Positions 10,469 through 22,498 of a stretch of 64,000 bases of DNA are shown piece by piece. The stretch's first letter is position 1; each line of letters starts with the position of its first letter. The translations under genes were made by a program, and so were the position numbers. This stretch comes from Rotaria sp. Silwood1 (taxonomy: Eukaryota > Rotifera > Eurotatoria > Philodinida > Philodinidae). The stretch is from positions 325,789 through 389,788 of the forward strand of contig CAJNOP010000058.1 in NCBI GenBank assembly GCA_905250075.1. Direction: 5' to 3'. Below the pieces are notes generated by a model that made no database searches, was not told where the DNA came from, and worked only from the letters and a program-made list of their open reading frames with translations.

Positions 10469-13202
10469 TTCATAAAAAATAAAATCTAAAATAAAAATAT
10501 CGACTTTTTTTTACTTATTATCATACATTATATATTATCAATATGTTTATTATTTGAAAAAGAAAAATAGTATGTTTATCTTAACATACATCATGCGCTG
10601 ACTTTTCATTGTAGGAAAATTTATCTGAAGTTTGTTTGACGCCTATATTCATAATGTATATTAATCGATACGCGCCTATGGATAAAATATGTTGACCCAG
10701 TTGAGTTGCACTTTTCTCGTAAATATGCCTCGTCATTACAAAATATAATATCACGTGTTATCATACTCACATGCGTCTTTTGTCAATGAGAGACGAAAGG
10801 TGATTATTTTTTTTTCCTTTGTTTTCTCTTCATTCATCAAAATAAAATAATTTTTTTTGTTTTTAAAAAATAATACTTATAAATGCAATTGTTATGATTA
10901 ATCGAAATACAAAAAAAAAAAAAACAAAATAAATTATTAATTTATTTTATTTTTTAAACGTAATACGTACTATTCGAGAAAAAGTCATATGTGTCTACAT
11001 AGTAGAAGTAATAATGACGTCAATAGTGATCGTCGTAAAACATGAGTCACAAGCGATTTGAAATAAATCGATAGAAGCTATTGATTGTATGCCATTGCAT
11101 GATTGCAAACTATGAATGGGAGATTCTTCTATAATATACAGTATAGTTATAGCATGCTAACGGCTATTGTATGAGGTCATTTTATAGGATGATACAAATA
11201 CGTTACGTTTACAGTGGACGAAAATAGTGCGTTTATATAACATTGAAAGCAAACGCCACATATTACACAATAATATGTAGCAGCGTATATGTTCATCGCT
11301 TCCAGGCTGAATAATATTGTAACTGAGTCTAATACGACCATTTATATGTCGTATGATTCAGTAAGGAAAGGTAAATCAACGTACAGGCAAAATGTTAAAA
11401 TATAGTAGTACGTCATCCATGAACTTTATAGTGAGTAATAATAATGAACAAAGAAAAAACATGATAAAAAAAAGTCTGTGAAACGGTAAACACATTCAAA
11501 CAAGTTTCTAATGGAATAATGGAAAAATTTTGTGAAATTTTTCAAATAAATCAATCTTTCATTTTAATCATTACTTCTTACAAAATGAATGAGTGATGCA
11601 TATTTTGTCTATCTGTGAGAAATAATGAATCACAATACCTGGTGTTTATTGATATATTCTTAAAATTAATCAATATGAATGAAACTTGAAGTCATAAAAT
11701 ATGTATGATATCATAAATTGCAAAATAATAGTCTTCACTCGTAATATAATCAAAATAAACTTATCAGTTTTCATCATCATCTATTTCAAAGTAGTTTGAA
11801 TAGAACGAAGAATAAATAATTCAACGACAAAAATAAACCGCTTGAACCCAACCGTTAAAACATAATTATTCTGTTAGATCAATAATAAACGAAGGTTGCT
11901 GTAGATAATAGTAAGCATAGCTTATATCACTGTCGAATTTAAATCATATGGTCGCTCCTATCACTTTTGATTTATATTTTAAATCGAAGAAAATATGAGT
12001 TGACTATAATCATTAAATAAATATCTAAATTCAAAAACGTCGGAGGCTTTTGTCTGTTATTGTGAAAGAGGAAATTATTTTTCTCAAGCAAGATGCAAGC
12101 ACAGTTTTTGTGTAATGAAATATTAAAAAAAACCGATTAAGAAGAATTTCATTCTAATCGATATGTTTTTGTTAATATAACAATCTAAAAACAAAAAGAA
12201 AAAAAATAAAAGTCTTTTATTCAAATTCACAAATAATATGCTATGAGGTTCTTTACTATTTCAACAGTATGGTAAAATTTAAGATCTAATTAATACATTC
12301 TCAATACATAAATGCACAAAATAAACACTTAGCATGAAAAATCTTTTTGCTTTATTAATATTGATAAAACTCACGACTACACCGCTTCAATATTCCAAAA
12401 TACATCAATTTAAAAACATGAAAGACGGTTTTCAGCATAATGAGGATTTCTTTCAGAGATGTGCATCGCACCTAAAAGATAAGATGGAAGATGGCGTGAT
12501 TTTCTAGCTGTCACGCACAATGATAATATAATATATGAGCTATCTTCTTGTTACATTTCTGTAGTATTAAGTAATATTGATGGCGAAAAAATATATCTCA
12601 AAATAGATTGAATAAAACGATTTCTCTGTAAGTAACAATAGCAACAACACTGCACTATGATATTTCTTGAAAAATTAAGAATGAACCACAATTCAACAAA
12701 TGAATATCAAACTGTTAGTGGAATCCTGATGAGATTTAAAACGGAATATAGTTGCCGTAGCTAAGCATCGGACGATTGCTTTATTCTATGTATTTTGGGA
12801 TGAGCTTCTTCATCATCTTTTTACTTCATCGTTAAGAAATACAATAAGAAAATAGTTGATATATTATAAATAATATATCAGTAATGTTTGCAAAGGAAGC
12901 GCGAAGTGTATTGGATCAAAATCTCTTCTTATAAATGTCAGCACTCGTTTTAGATTATGTCTTACAAAAACTAATGTGTTAATGATTAATTTTTATGTAA
13001 ATGTTTTTTAAAAAGAATTCTATTAATGTATGATAAAAAAAAGGTGCGGCAGTCAAAAGAAATGAATCATACTTGCTGTTAGAGGCGATGCATATCTCTT
13101 ATTTTATTCATGTATATAATCATCACATATATTGAAGGTTTACTTTGCTTAGATAGTCTTATCGCATTGAATCACAAAATAGAATTCACATAAAAATGAT
13201 TA
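10469..13202. other. Long intergenic gap in F-box array
   Basis: A 2.7 kb AT-rich stretch without a supported gene. It contains homopolymer A/T runs (for example 10808-10818 and 10911-10924) but I see no clear F-box relic, hairpin or tandem repeat. It is big enough to have held another array copy. Confidence 0.45.
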
Positions 13203-14186
13203 TCATCCAATAAAATCAAAAATAAATCGTCGTTGATATAAATGACGATGAATATTATTAAAACGTTGTTGAATTCGATTAAATATATTTTGATGAGCCA
13301 AATTATTCAATCGATTAGATTTTAATATATGAAAATAATAATAATAATGAGAAAGTAATGGTAAATATGATGTAATCGATGATCTATACCAATCATATTG
13401 TAAATAAGATTCATTTATACTTTTAATATCATTTGTTCGATGAATAATAAGTTGTTCTAAATTTGGTACATATGAAAAATAATCATTCATTGAATAATCT
13501 TGTGAAAGATCTTCAAACCATGGTATTACAATAACTAATTTTTTTAAATTCATATGTTGAATAATATTAGTTGATTTATTATTTGATATTAATCTTGTAA
13601 ATTTAAAAAAATATAAATTTGGACATGCTAATAAAATTGATCCATAAACAAGTATATCAATATCACCAATTTTTAATATACATAATGATAACATTTTTCT
13701 CCAAGATGAATATGTCCATGTTAAACTGATATTATGCATACAACAAATTTTTAAATAAGATAAATCATATGAAAATATTCTATTCCAGTAAAACGGTATA
13801 AAATCAGTTTCTCTTCGATTTGCTGAACGTATAACAAGATTTTCTAAATATGGCATATGAATTCTTTCAATTTGTTCGAGAAGTTCATCAGTTGATTGTA
13901 TAAGAATAAGACGACGAATATTTGTAAAAGATTCTAAATTTAATTGTGCACGGCCTTCAATACATAGAATATTAACATATGGTGCTATAAAATTGTAACG
14001 ATAAATTTGATTACAATCTGTTGTTGTAAGTGAAAGATAATGATTATGAAGAGATTGAATTAGTGTATTTAAACGATAATTGAGATTATAAAAAGTTCGA
14101 AAAAGATCTTGAGTACTAATATATTCAAATATTTCAACAAGAATTTCATTTGGTAAATGTTCTAATCGAGAAAAATTATGGCTCAT
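13203..14186 (-). CDS. F-box-like protein, tandem copy 4
   Basis: 327 aa, intronless. The F-box-like segment is LEHLPNEILVEIFEYISTQD; the body has LRR-like units (CPNLYFFKFTRL, VPNLEQLIIHRT) and the conserved QYDWY block near the C-terminus. The ATG lies 16 nt after a GTTTTTAG acceptor. Compared with the other copies the F-box core is intact, so SCF recruitment remains plausible. The long spacers on both sides (2.7 and 1.5 kb) make it the most isolated member of the array. Confidence 0.85.
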   Translation of the reverse strand: MSHNFSRLEHLPNEILVEIFEYISTQDLFRTFYNLNYRLNTLIQSLHNHYLSLTTTDCNQIYRYNFIAPYVNILCIEGRAQLNLESFTNIRRLILIQSTDELLEQIERIHMPYLENLVIRSANRRETDFIPFYWNRIFSYDLSYLKICCMHNISLTWTYSSWRKMLSLCILKIGDIDILVYGSILLACPNLYFFKFTRLISNNKSTNIIQHMNLKKLVIVIPWFEDLSQDYSMNDYFSYVPNLEQLIIHRTNDIKSINESYLQYDWYRSSITSYLPLLSHYYYYFHILKSNRLNNLAHQNIFNRIQQRFNNIHRHLYQRRFIFDFIG

Positions 14187-14202
14187 TTGTTTTAATCGAA
14201 AT

Positions 14203-15731
14203 CTAAAAACAAAAACAAAAGAAAAATATGTAAACTATTCTTTTTATAAATCATTAGTCACTTATTAATAAGTTAATATTGAAATCAATTATTATGATGC
14301 ATGAATAAATAAAAATTAAACTTTCGCATTAATCATGAACTTAAGACAATTAGCAACGTTTCATGCAAATATAAATACCATGGTTAAAATGACTTTTCTA
14401 ATCATACTAGTAGTAATTAATTTCGAATTATTGATCATAATGCAGTTAATTTTTTTCTAGCTTCTTAATAAATATAATTTCGATTAATCAAAAATGGTTG
14501 GTGCCAGTAATCAACTATCGACTAGATCGTCTTACTCATCTGTTATATGGGAGTATATGTGCATGTTTCATATATCAATCTCAATGTCATGCTGTATTGT
14601 TTGTGATAAAATCACATATGTTTGAATGTAGGTACGTGATCAATGAAAAAGAACTATATTTTTATTAAACATGCAACCATCAGAATGTAGATGAATCATA
14701 AAAATCTATAACATTCACCTCGAGCAAGACTTCATGTTTCATGCATGTCTTTTTAACACTTTAACTACGACGAGATTTCAATGAACTGCGATATAAACTT
14801 AAGAAAATTTAAATTAAGATATATTTGTTAGAATAAATTTCATTAGTAAATAAATTTATATTTCCAACCTGTGAAATTTGTAGCGACAGCATTTTAATAT
14901 ACTGTTTCTGTATACTCATTTGACATTTCTTCTAGTAAATGAAAAGATTTTCATTATGTTAAGTATTAATGAAATCTAATGAATTTTTTTACCCGATGAC
15001 TATATAAGACAAAGTTATATTAAAACTAATCATCTTCGCAAACAATTCAAAAAACATGTATGAAAATAATGTTCTTTTTCATAAAAATGAACAGAATTCT
15101 ATAGAATTTGTCTGAGTACCTGCGTAATTTTGTTTTCTTAATACTGAGATGTGAAAAGATAATCGCATTAATTGCGTCTTGAGCTATAGGTGTGAAACAT
15201 ATGCTAAAATTAAAATTACATCAAAGCGAAACACTATTTTTATGGATTTTTTTCGATCTTTTGCGAAGATCGACACTTGCGATTGTCTAGTAAATGAACT
15301 TATACTCATCCATCTTTAATCCTGGTGTAAACATTAGGATATCAGCATGACGTTAGTGTGACAATTTATCATTTACCAGTGCTATACTAAGGCACCGAAA
15401 ATTTGAAAAACGTGCTGTTTCGAAATTTCATTGACTCCTGTTGTATTCCTACCAGATACGATGATTATCAAGCGTCTATTCGATAGGTACCAATGAAATT
15501 GGTTTGTTTCCGAAGATCGAAGTAATAGAAGAAATATAATGGTACCGTATGCACTGTAATATTCATCAATGGAAAACGTATTAATAGTCTTCAGATAAGA
15601 ATTTCATTCGATAACAATACAAATCGAAATAGATTAATACTGTTCTTTTTATTTGGAATTTATCTAAAAAAAAACAAACAAAGTCAAAATTACAATTGCA
15701 TTCTCGTTTACATAAAAAACAAAAAAATTCA
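14203..15731. other. Intergenic within F-box array
   Basis: 1.5 kb AT-rich spacer. No open frame, structural RNA or repeat that I can support. Confidence 0.45.
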
Positions 15732-16688
15732 TTAACATGTTAAATTTAAATGAAATTTTGATTGATATCGATCATTATGACTAGATTTAAAATTTCTTTT
15801 CATTTCATCAAAAGTATTTATAACTTGTGTATCAATTCCAATAAGATACCAAACTTTAAAATAATAATCAAATCGACGAAGTAATGATAAATAATTCGCA
15901 ATTGATGATGCATGCCAATCCGTTGTTAAATAATGTAGAATATTTACTTTAAAAAAATCTTGATAAATACTAAGTCGTTCAAGATTAGATACATATGACA
16001 GACAAGTATTAATCATTGAATCATATTTTAGTAGATTAATATCTTCAAATTTTATTGTCATTTGTTTGAGATTAACATGTGGTTTATCAACAATGGATGT
16101 TTCACTCGATTCTAATTGAAATTTGAAAATATTCAAATTAGGACATTTGGATAGAATAGTTACATAGGTAGATAGATTAATGATACCAACTTTCAAGTTG
16201 CATAGAACAGGAAGACATACGAACCATTCTTTTACGATTATTTTACTCTTGTGGCATACATAACAAGATTTTAAATGAGGAAAAGTATTAGTAAAAATTT
16301 TGTCATAAAATATATCTGGAGAGTGACAATTTAATTGTTTAATAAATAAATATTCTATACAAGGTAGAATAGAAGTTTTGAGTTGTACAAGTAATTCATC
16401 TGTCAATGATATAAGTTTTAAACAACGAATATTTGTAAAATGATTAAAATTAATATTGATTCGACAATTAATACTAAGAACATCGATATAAGAAATAAAA
16501 TTATTCATTTTAATATAATTGTCATCCCAAAGACAATAAACAAGATTATTCAAAGTTCGAAGAAGTTTATTAAAACGAAAATTAAGATTATCAAATGCTC
16601 GAAAAAGTTTTTCTATATCAAGATATTGAAATATTTCAATTAATGTTTCATTTGGTAACATTTCTAATTGAGAATATTTGTTATTCAT
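15732..16688 (-). CDS. F-box-like protein, tandem copy 5
   Basis: 318 aa, intronless. It carries the F-box-like segment LEMLPNETLIEIFQYLDIEK and LRR-like repeats with CPNLNIFKFQLE and VSNLERLSIYQD. It diverges from the array consensus in several core positions (NET for NEI/NEL, IEKLF for ARDLF). That could mark altered Skp1 affinity or relaxed constraint. The ATG is 14 nt downstream of a CTTTTTAG acceptor. No transmembrane or signal sequence. Confidence 0.82.
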   Translation of the reverse strand: MNNKYSQLEMLPNETLIEIFQYLDIEKLFRAFDNLNFRFNKLLRTLNNLVYCLWDDNYIKMNNFISYIDVLSINCRININFNHFTNIRCLKLISLTDELLVQLKTSILPCIEYLFIKQLNCHSPDIFYDKIFTNTFPHLKSCYVCHKSKIIVKEWFVCLPVLCNLKVGIINLSTYVTILSKCPNLNIFKFQLESSETSIVDKPHVNLKQMTIKFEDINLLKYDSMINTCLSYVSNLERLSIYQDFFKVNILHYLTTDWHASSIANYLSLLRRFDYYFKVWYLIGIDTQVINTFDEMKRNFKSSHNDRYQSKFHLNLTC

Positions 16689-16704
16689 TATTTAATATTT
16701 ATCT

Positions 16705-18496
16705 AAAAAGAAGAAAATCAATGTTCTTATTTGAAAATTTGTGCAATCAAAAAATCGAACTTCAAAACTCAGTTTTCTCGTTGTTCATTTAATGCTATAG
16801 AAACTAGACACGTATGGGTCAAAGCCTTACTACATACTCCTAGTAGGATACTTTTTTCGAGAGCTCTGATGAAAAGTATTCTAGTACACGCGTACCTTGA
16901 ACTCGATATATTTACAAGAATAGTAGTATTGTATAGTATTTATCCCGTTCGTTTTCTTCTGTCTGTAATCAATACATTTCAGTTGAAAGCACAAATACAT
17001 AAGATTATGTTAAACATGAAGAGTGACTGTACTCCAATGTGAATTTTTTTTTTTTGAAAGATCATGATTTGTTTTATAGTATGAAAAAATGAATCCGATA
17101 AATAATTTAAAAAAAAGTAAGATTCGATATTTTCTTCTGCAAGATAACAATTTAATAGAACCTCATCGTTTACTAAAATCAAAGATCTTTAACAAAAAGT
17201 ATGGCAGATAAGTCTCTTTCCACTACAACTTCAGAAAGTCTCAACATACACTATTATATATCTGAATAAGCTCAGAGACACTGATATTAATTATTTACTA
17301 ATGTTATAAATAGACCAGTTTACATTTTTTTTATGCTGATCATATGGTGACTGCAGTAAACTAATGCATTACTACTCATCATCACTCTAGACAGTTTGAA
17401 TATAAAATTTTTATCTGTCCAAAAATCAAAACTATGCTACTTAGAACACTTACAGACGCATTCCAATCATTATAATTTAGAGGAATACCATGAAACATTC
17501 TAGAATAGACTAAGTCTTTTTGTTAATATCTTTCCGTGTCCTTTTCCATCGTTAATGAAGTCTGAGAAAAAGTGTCAGACGCGTGTTCTTCTTGACTGCT
17601 ATGAAAACGTACCCAATGATCCTTGACGTCTCTTCTGGTACTGCTAATATAAAAAGAGGAAGGAAACCAGAAAAACCTTGACTTAAAATTTCCATTCACT
17701 ATATTTTTCTTCGAAAAATATTATGTAAGCTTGACAAAACCATCTCATGGCCACCAAATTTTGTATAAAAACGTCGTGTTGACATAAATGAAATAGATCC
17801 TAAATAAGATCATTCAATCATTATTTGGTGACATTTGGAATTAAAGAGAATTAGAAGGCGGACAGCAATATATATATCGAGATAAAATAAAAACAGAAAA
17901 ATATAATTATATATCACTAATGTAAAAAATACGTGAAGGATAAATAATTCATCATAATTATAATCTTTTAATAGCCATAGAAACATAGACAATGTTGAAT
18001 AAGTAGACGAAAACAATTATAGCAATAATTAAAATAATAAAAACTCTACGATGTTCAAGCACGAATATATTTAAATATATAGCAAATAATAATTCATTAG
18101 ATAAATCTTCTTATCTAATTAAAGCATTCATTATTTACAATAAAACAAAAAATTTATATCTACAAAACTAAAAAGAAAATTTTATTTTCTATTAAGAATA
18201 TATAAGAATAATAAGAATTCTGTAAAAAAAAAAAAAGAAAAAGCTTGTTTACTATAAATAAAAAATTCAGATGTATAAATCATAAACCTCACATAGCACA
18301 AGGAAGATCTAAAAAACCCTATCTAACTAAAAACTATACAAAAAAAAAACAGTTTTGATTTGTTTCCATAAAAAAATATATATATTCACAGCACACAAAA
18401 AAAATGTACTAAATATGTCATACATCTTCATTCTAGTAATAAATAAATTCACAAACAAAAAGAAAAATAAAAGATTTCATTTCTTATTTATTATTC
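16705..18496. other. Intergenic within F-box array
   Basis: 1.8 kb AT-rich spacer. Small open frames at 16731-17042 and 17810-18016 have biased, membrane-like translations expected from AT-rich DNA and no family signal. Nothing else seen. Confidence 0.45.
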
Positions 18497-19429
18497 TTAA
18501 TTTTTTTTTGATGTATATAAACAAAAACAATCTTCTCTTAATGTACATTGAATACCAGAATAACATGGATGAATATTTCTTATTATATTAATATCAATAT
18601 TTTCATCTTTATTTGGAAATTCAATAATGTGACAATCAAAATTTTTTAAATCAATTAAATATATTGATATTAATTTTATTAAATCAATAAATGATCTTGT
18701 ACATAATCTTAAATCTATACATTTTATATTTGGGATTAAATATATTATATTTGTAATATCATAAACATATGTTGAATTTTGAGATTGTAAAAAAATTAAT
18801 TTTTTTAATGGATGATTTAATATTACTGGTAAAGAAGATACATCTAAAGGATTTTCATCTGTAATACGTACTTGAAAATGAATTAGTTGAGTACATGATT
18901 GAAGAATTAAAGGAATTATATTTATATTAGGAGAAAAAATACGAATTGAGCGAAGAGATGGTGATTGTGACCATGTTAAATTACTTGGCATATCAATTAT
19001 ACCTAGATCAGCAAAACGAAGAGATGTAAATCGATTTGAGAAGACTTCAGATGCTAATTGTATTGTGGATTTTTTATCAAATGAAAGAGGTAATGCAAGA
19101 TAAACAAGATTCGGTAAAATATTAGATTGAATTTGTTTTAAATGATTTTCAGTTGCTAAATTTAATATTAATGAACGTAAATTAATAAATGAATATAAAT
19201 TAATATTTTCTAGTGTAACAATAACAATACGAGTAATTTGTTCATATAATAACATATTTTCATATGTTTGATTTTTTGTTAAAATTAAAGATAAATATCT
19301 AAGTGAACGGATAAGTTGATTAAAACGTTGATTTAAATTCCAAAAACCACATGATAAATCACAAATTTTTGTATAACCAAATATTTCCATTATTAATTCA
19401 TTTGGTAAATCTTCTAATAAAGTAAGCAT
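18497..19429 (-). CDS. F-box-like protein, tandem copy 6 (second gene of close pair)
   Basis: 310 aa, intronless, and the most diverged member. The F-box-like segment is LEDLPNELIMEIFGYTKICD, and the linker FWNLNQRFNQLIRSLRYLSL matches the family. The C-terminal half is Ile/Asn-rich with weaker repeats and ends in a short Cys-containing tail. Its ATG lies only 20 nt after the stop codon of copy 7, with a TTTTATTTTCTAG acceptor ending 2 nt before the ATG. This spacing leaves no room for an independent promoter. The arrangement suggests a dicistronic precursor resolved by trans-splicing. Confidence 0.82.
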   Translation of the reverse strand: MLTLLEDLPNELIMEIFGYTKICDLSCGFWNLNQRFNQLIRSLRYLSLILTKNQTYENMLLYEQITRIVIVTLENINLYSFINLRSLILNLATENHLKQIQSNILPNLVYLALPLSFDKKSTIQLASEVFSNRFTSLRFADLGIIDMPSNLTWSQSPSLRSIRIFSPNINIIPLILQSCTQLIHFQVRITDENPLDVSSLPVILNHPLKKLIFLQSQNSTYVYDITNIIYLIPNIKCIDLRLCTRSFIDLIKLISIYLIDLKNFDCHIIEFPNKDENIDINIIRNIHPCYSGIQCTLREDCFCLYTSKKN

Positions 19430-19449
19430 ATCTAGAAAATAAAAATATA
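19430..19449 (-). promoter_or_regulatory. Intercistronic splice acceptor between copies 7 and 6
   Basis: The whole space between stop and next ATG on the minus strand is TATATTTTTATTTTCTAGAT: a polypyrimidine tract plus CTAG. It is what a spliced-leader acceptor inside an operon would look like. No SL RNA gene was recognised in the window. Confidence 0.55.
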
Positions 19450-20424
19450 TTATGTATTATATTGTTTTATTTTAAGATAATATTCAGATTGATTTTTATA
19501 AATTTTCGAAAATTTTTCTTTTATTTGAGGAATATTTTGATCAATATCTATTTGATCTATATCAAGTAAATTAAAAATATAAATATAATAAGTAAATTGT
19601 TTTAATAATGGTAAATAATGACTTATAATTGTTGATAACCAATCATAATTAAGAAGTAAATCAATTGAATTTATTATAGAAAATAATTTATGTAAAGATA
19701 ATCGTTCAATATTTGGCATTGATGAAAAAAGTATTTCAAAATTTTTTTCATTTTCAAACCAAACAATACTCGTTAAAATTAATTTCATTCGTTTAAGATT
19801 AAAATAAATATTAAAATTTTTCGATATATTACATAATGTTGGTAATACTAAATTTAAATAATATAAATTTGGACATGCATTTAATATATTTGGAGATATA
19901 GATGTTATATTTAAATATTGAATATTTAATGATTGATTCCATATAATTGTATCAATTGGTAATTCTTGTCCAGATAAAAGACAAGATTTTAATAATGGAA
20001 AACCATTAGAAAATATTATTTGATATAATGAATAAATTGAAGGTTTTACAAGTGAATATGATATAGAAAGATATTCAAGATATGGAAAAGATTTAGAATT
20101 TATTTGAAAAATTTGTTCATCAGTTGGAAACCATATTATAAAACGATGAACATTAAAAAATTGATTAAATTTTATATTTTGTTTTGTATAAATATTAAGT
20201 GTATAAATTTGAGATGAAAATATGATATTATAATTAATTATATTATTAAAAGATGATTGATAATAAAGAGAAAGATGTGATAAAGATTGAACAAGAGAAT
20301 TAAAACGAGAATTAAGATTATAAAAAGTATTATAAAGTTCTTGACCATCGAAATATTGATATAAATCCATAAGAATTTCATTTGGTAATGATTCCATAGT
20401 AGATAAATAATTATTTCTATTCAT
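19450..20424 (-). CDS. F-box-like protein, tandem copy 7 (first gene of close pair)
   Basis: 324 aa, intronless. F-box-like segment ESLPNEILMDLYQYFDGQEL, then LRR-like units (CPNLYYLNLVLP, MPNIERLSLHKL) and the YDWLS block. It is the only array member without an AG acceptor close to its ATG; the first CT (minus-strand AG) upstream is about 50 nt away. It is also the most upstream gene of the array. It therefore probably carries the promoter-proximal 5' end of the close pair. Confidence 0.85.
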   Translation of the reverse strand: MNRNNYLSTMESLPNEILMDLYQYFDGQELYNTFYNLNSRFNSLVQSLSHLSLYYQSSFNNIINYNIIFSSQIYTLNIYTKQNIKFNQFFNVHRFIIWFPTDEQIFQINSKSFPYLEYLSISYSLVKPSIYSLYQIIFSNGFPLLKSCLLSGQELPIDTIIWNQSLNIQYLNITSISPNILNACPNLYYLNLVLPTLCNISKNFNIYFNLKRMKLILTSIVWFENEKNFEILFSSMPNIERLSLHKLFSIINSIDLLLNYDWLSTIISHYLPLLKQFTYYIYIFNLLDIDQIDIDQNIPQIKEKFSKIYKNQSEYYLKIKQYNT

Positions 20425-22099
20425 TTAAAAATATTAACAATTATTTGTTATGATAATAAATTGTATAAAAATCTTTTCAATCATAATTAATTATCATCTC
20501 AACTTATTACTTAGAAATTGCTTGGGAAATATTAATAGAACCATTTGTGTCAAAATGAATTTAGTAAAATACGTCAACAGAGAATGAAGAATAGATAATA
20601 AAGACTATGCATCTTCTTACGTCTATATCTACATAACAAAAAAAGAAAGTTATTGAGTAGAAAATATAAAGTTAGAGTAATCTTATTGATACAAATAATA
20701 TTTGAGTAATGTAATGGAAAATAGGTTTTAGAGTATGAAAAAATAAGTGCAAGTAATACTTAAATATAAATTATTCAAGAATAAAGTAAAATATTATTAA
20801 GCATCAATTTTTTTCTTTTTCTTATTCACTTTACTGATCAATTTTTCTTCTACATAAAATGTAATCAATCAAACCCTACCACATGATTTAGGGTTGAGTT
20901 ATTGATCCTCGTCTACTCATGATACTAGAGTATGACTCATTATATTTCGAATATATATTTTTATTGCATAAACATTGTGACCATTGAAAATATGTAAAAT
21001 ATTCTTTACGATTCAATTTATTCTTTCATTATTTTCTCATCGAAAAATGTAGTGAAAAACTATCATAATCGACAGAACTGTTTCTTTATAGATGTCGCTA
21101 TACATCATTTTTCGCTTTCGTCTTGCAATTATCACTGATATATATATTTCTATGTGTTATTCGACGCAGAGTAACAATAAGACATTTACAGAGATTAAAT
21201 CATATAAGGACATTCTCCGTTGTTAATTATCATGTTTCCGCATTTTTATAGCTTCCGAAAAAGTAACTAAGCGAATGAAAAGCAATAGCTCGACTACCGT
21301 ATCTTGTGCAGTCAGTCAACGGGATTCAGAGTAGGAACAAAATTTGTTCTACATAATTCTATGCGAAACATCTATCTTTCAAAAATTTCAGTCCAAATCT
21401 TTAACAAAAAAGCATATTCTCATAGAGCTACGCATTTATTTTGAACTATTGATTGTAAACGCATGAAATACTGAATGTTTAATATAAACTATACAAATAT
21501 ACTCGTGTTTGAATGCAATAAAAACATGATTTAAGTTGACACCTATAAATAAGATGTGAACTTCATTCATTCGTAATCAGACTGTCTAGTAGATGAAGAA
21601 ACATGTAGATACGATGTTGATTAAAGAAAATGTATAATATATTATAAGAAAGAACGGTCAAGGAAAGAAAATAATCAACAGAAATATTACAAAAACGAGA
21701 AAAACATATGGCACAATAATGACGGATGTAAACTTACTTAATTTAATATATATATCAATGCTAAAATATCTTTTCCAGATGATTATTACATGAACATTCA
21801 TAAACTTGATGTTTTCTATACCAAAAATAACAACTATCAACTAATTAGAATAGTAACTATGTTAATAAAAGAAAAAGATAATTAAACGTCTTCTTCTGTG
21901 AGACATCAGTCTCAAAATAATTTATTGATGTTTATTATTCTGGCAATGAAGAAAAAAGGGGAAAAACATAGGGTTTGCTGATATAGTAAACTCGACACGA
22001 ATAGATGTACAAGTTACTGTAAAATAAAATCAGTGTTAAAATAGATAAACAATACATATTATTCATTGATAACATGTTTACATAGATTGATGTTAATGA
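20425..22099. other. Intergenic
   Basis: 1.7 kb AT-rich region upstream of the F-box array, which should hold its promoter if the array is read from this side. No specific motif, gene or repeat is supported. Confidence 0.45.
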
Positions 22100-22498
22100 T
22101 TACCATTCCACTATTGTTGGAACATCATCAACCACGACTTCTTCAGTTTCGAATACCCTGCTTTCTATAGTTTCACTTTCACTTTCAACATTGTTCTTTC
22201 CCGTTTTTGTATCAGTACCGCAACAGGGTTGTGAATCACTACTTGAGTTGGAGATCTTATTTGCTGAAGTTTGATTGTCTTTCACAGGTACACTCTTCTG
22301 AGCAGTTTGAGTAGAATTAGATTGAACAGGAAGAATTTGAGGAGGTTGTTTTTTGTCTTTTCCACGTGTTAAAATTACTTTATTTAATAACGAAGGATTA
22401 TTTCCATTATTATTAGCAGTTCCTTGAATACTGTCAGCTTTAACAGTTATAAATAAAAGACATACGATAGCAAAAAACAAAATAATTGATCGACGCAT
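22100..22498 (-). CDS. Small secreted low-complexity protein
   Basis: 132 aa, single exon, ATG at 22498. Residues 1-21 form a clear signal peptide (basic RR, hydrophobic core, cleavage near VKA-DS). The mature part is rich in Ser, Thr, Asn, Gln and Lys, with one CC pair (QPCCGTD) and an acidic C-terminus (EEVVVDDVP). Several N-x-S/T sites could be glycosylated. No domain is recognised; it may be a short secreted or extracellular-matrix linker protein. Codon use matches the surrounding genes. Confidence 0.65.
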   Translation of the reverse strand: MRRSIILFFAIVCLLFITVKADSIQGTANNNGNNPSLLNKVILTRGKDKKQPPQILPVQSNSTQTAQKSVPVKDNQTSANKISNSSSDSQPCCGTDTKTGKNNVESESETIESRVFETEEVVVDDVPTIVEW

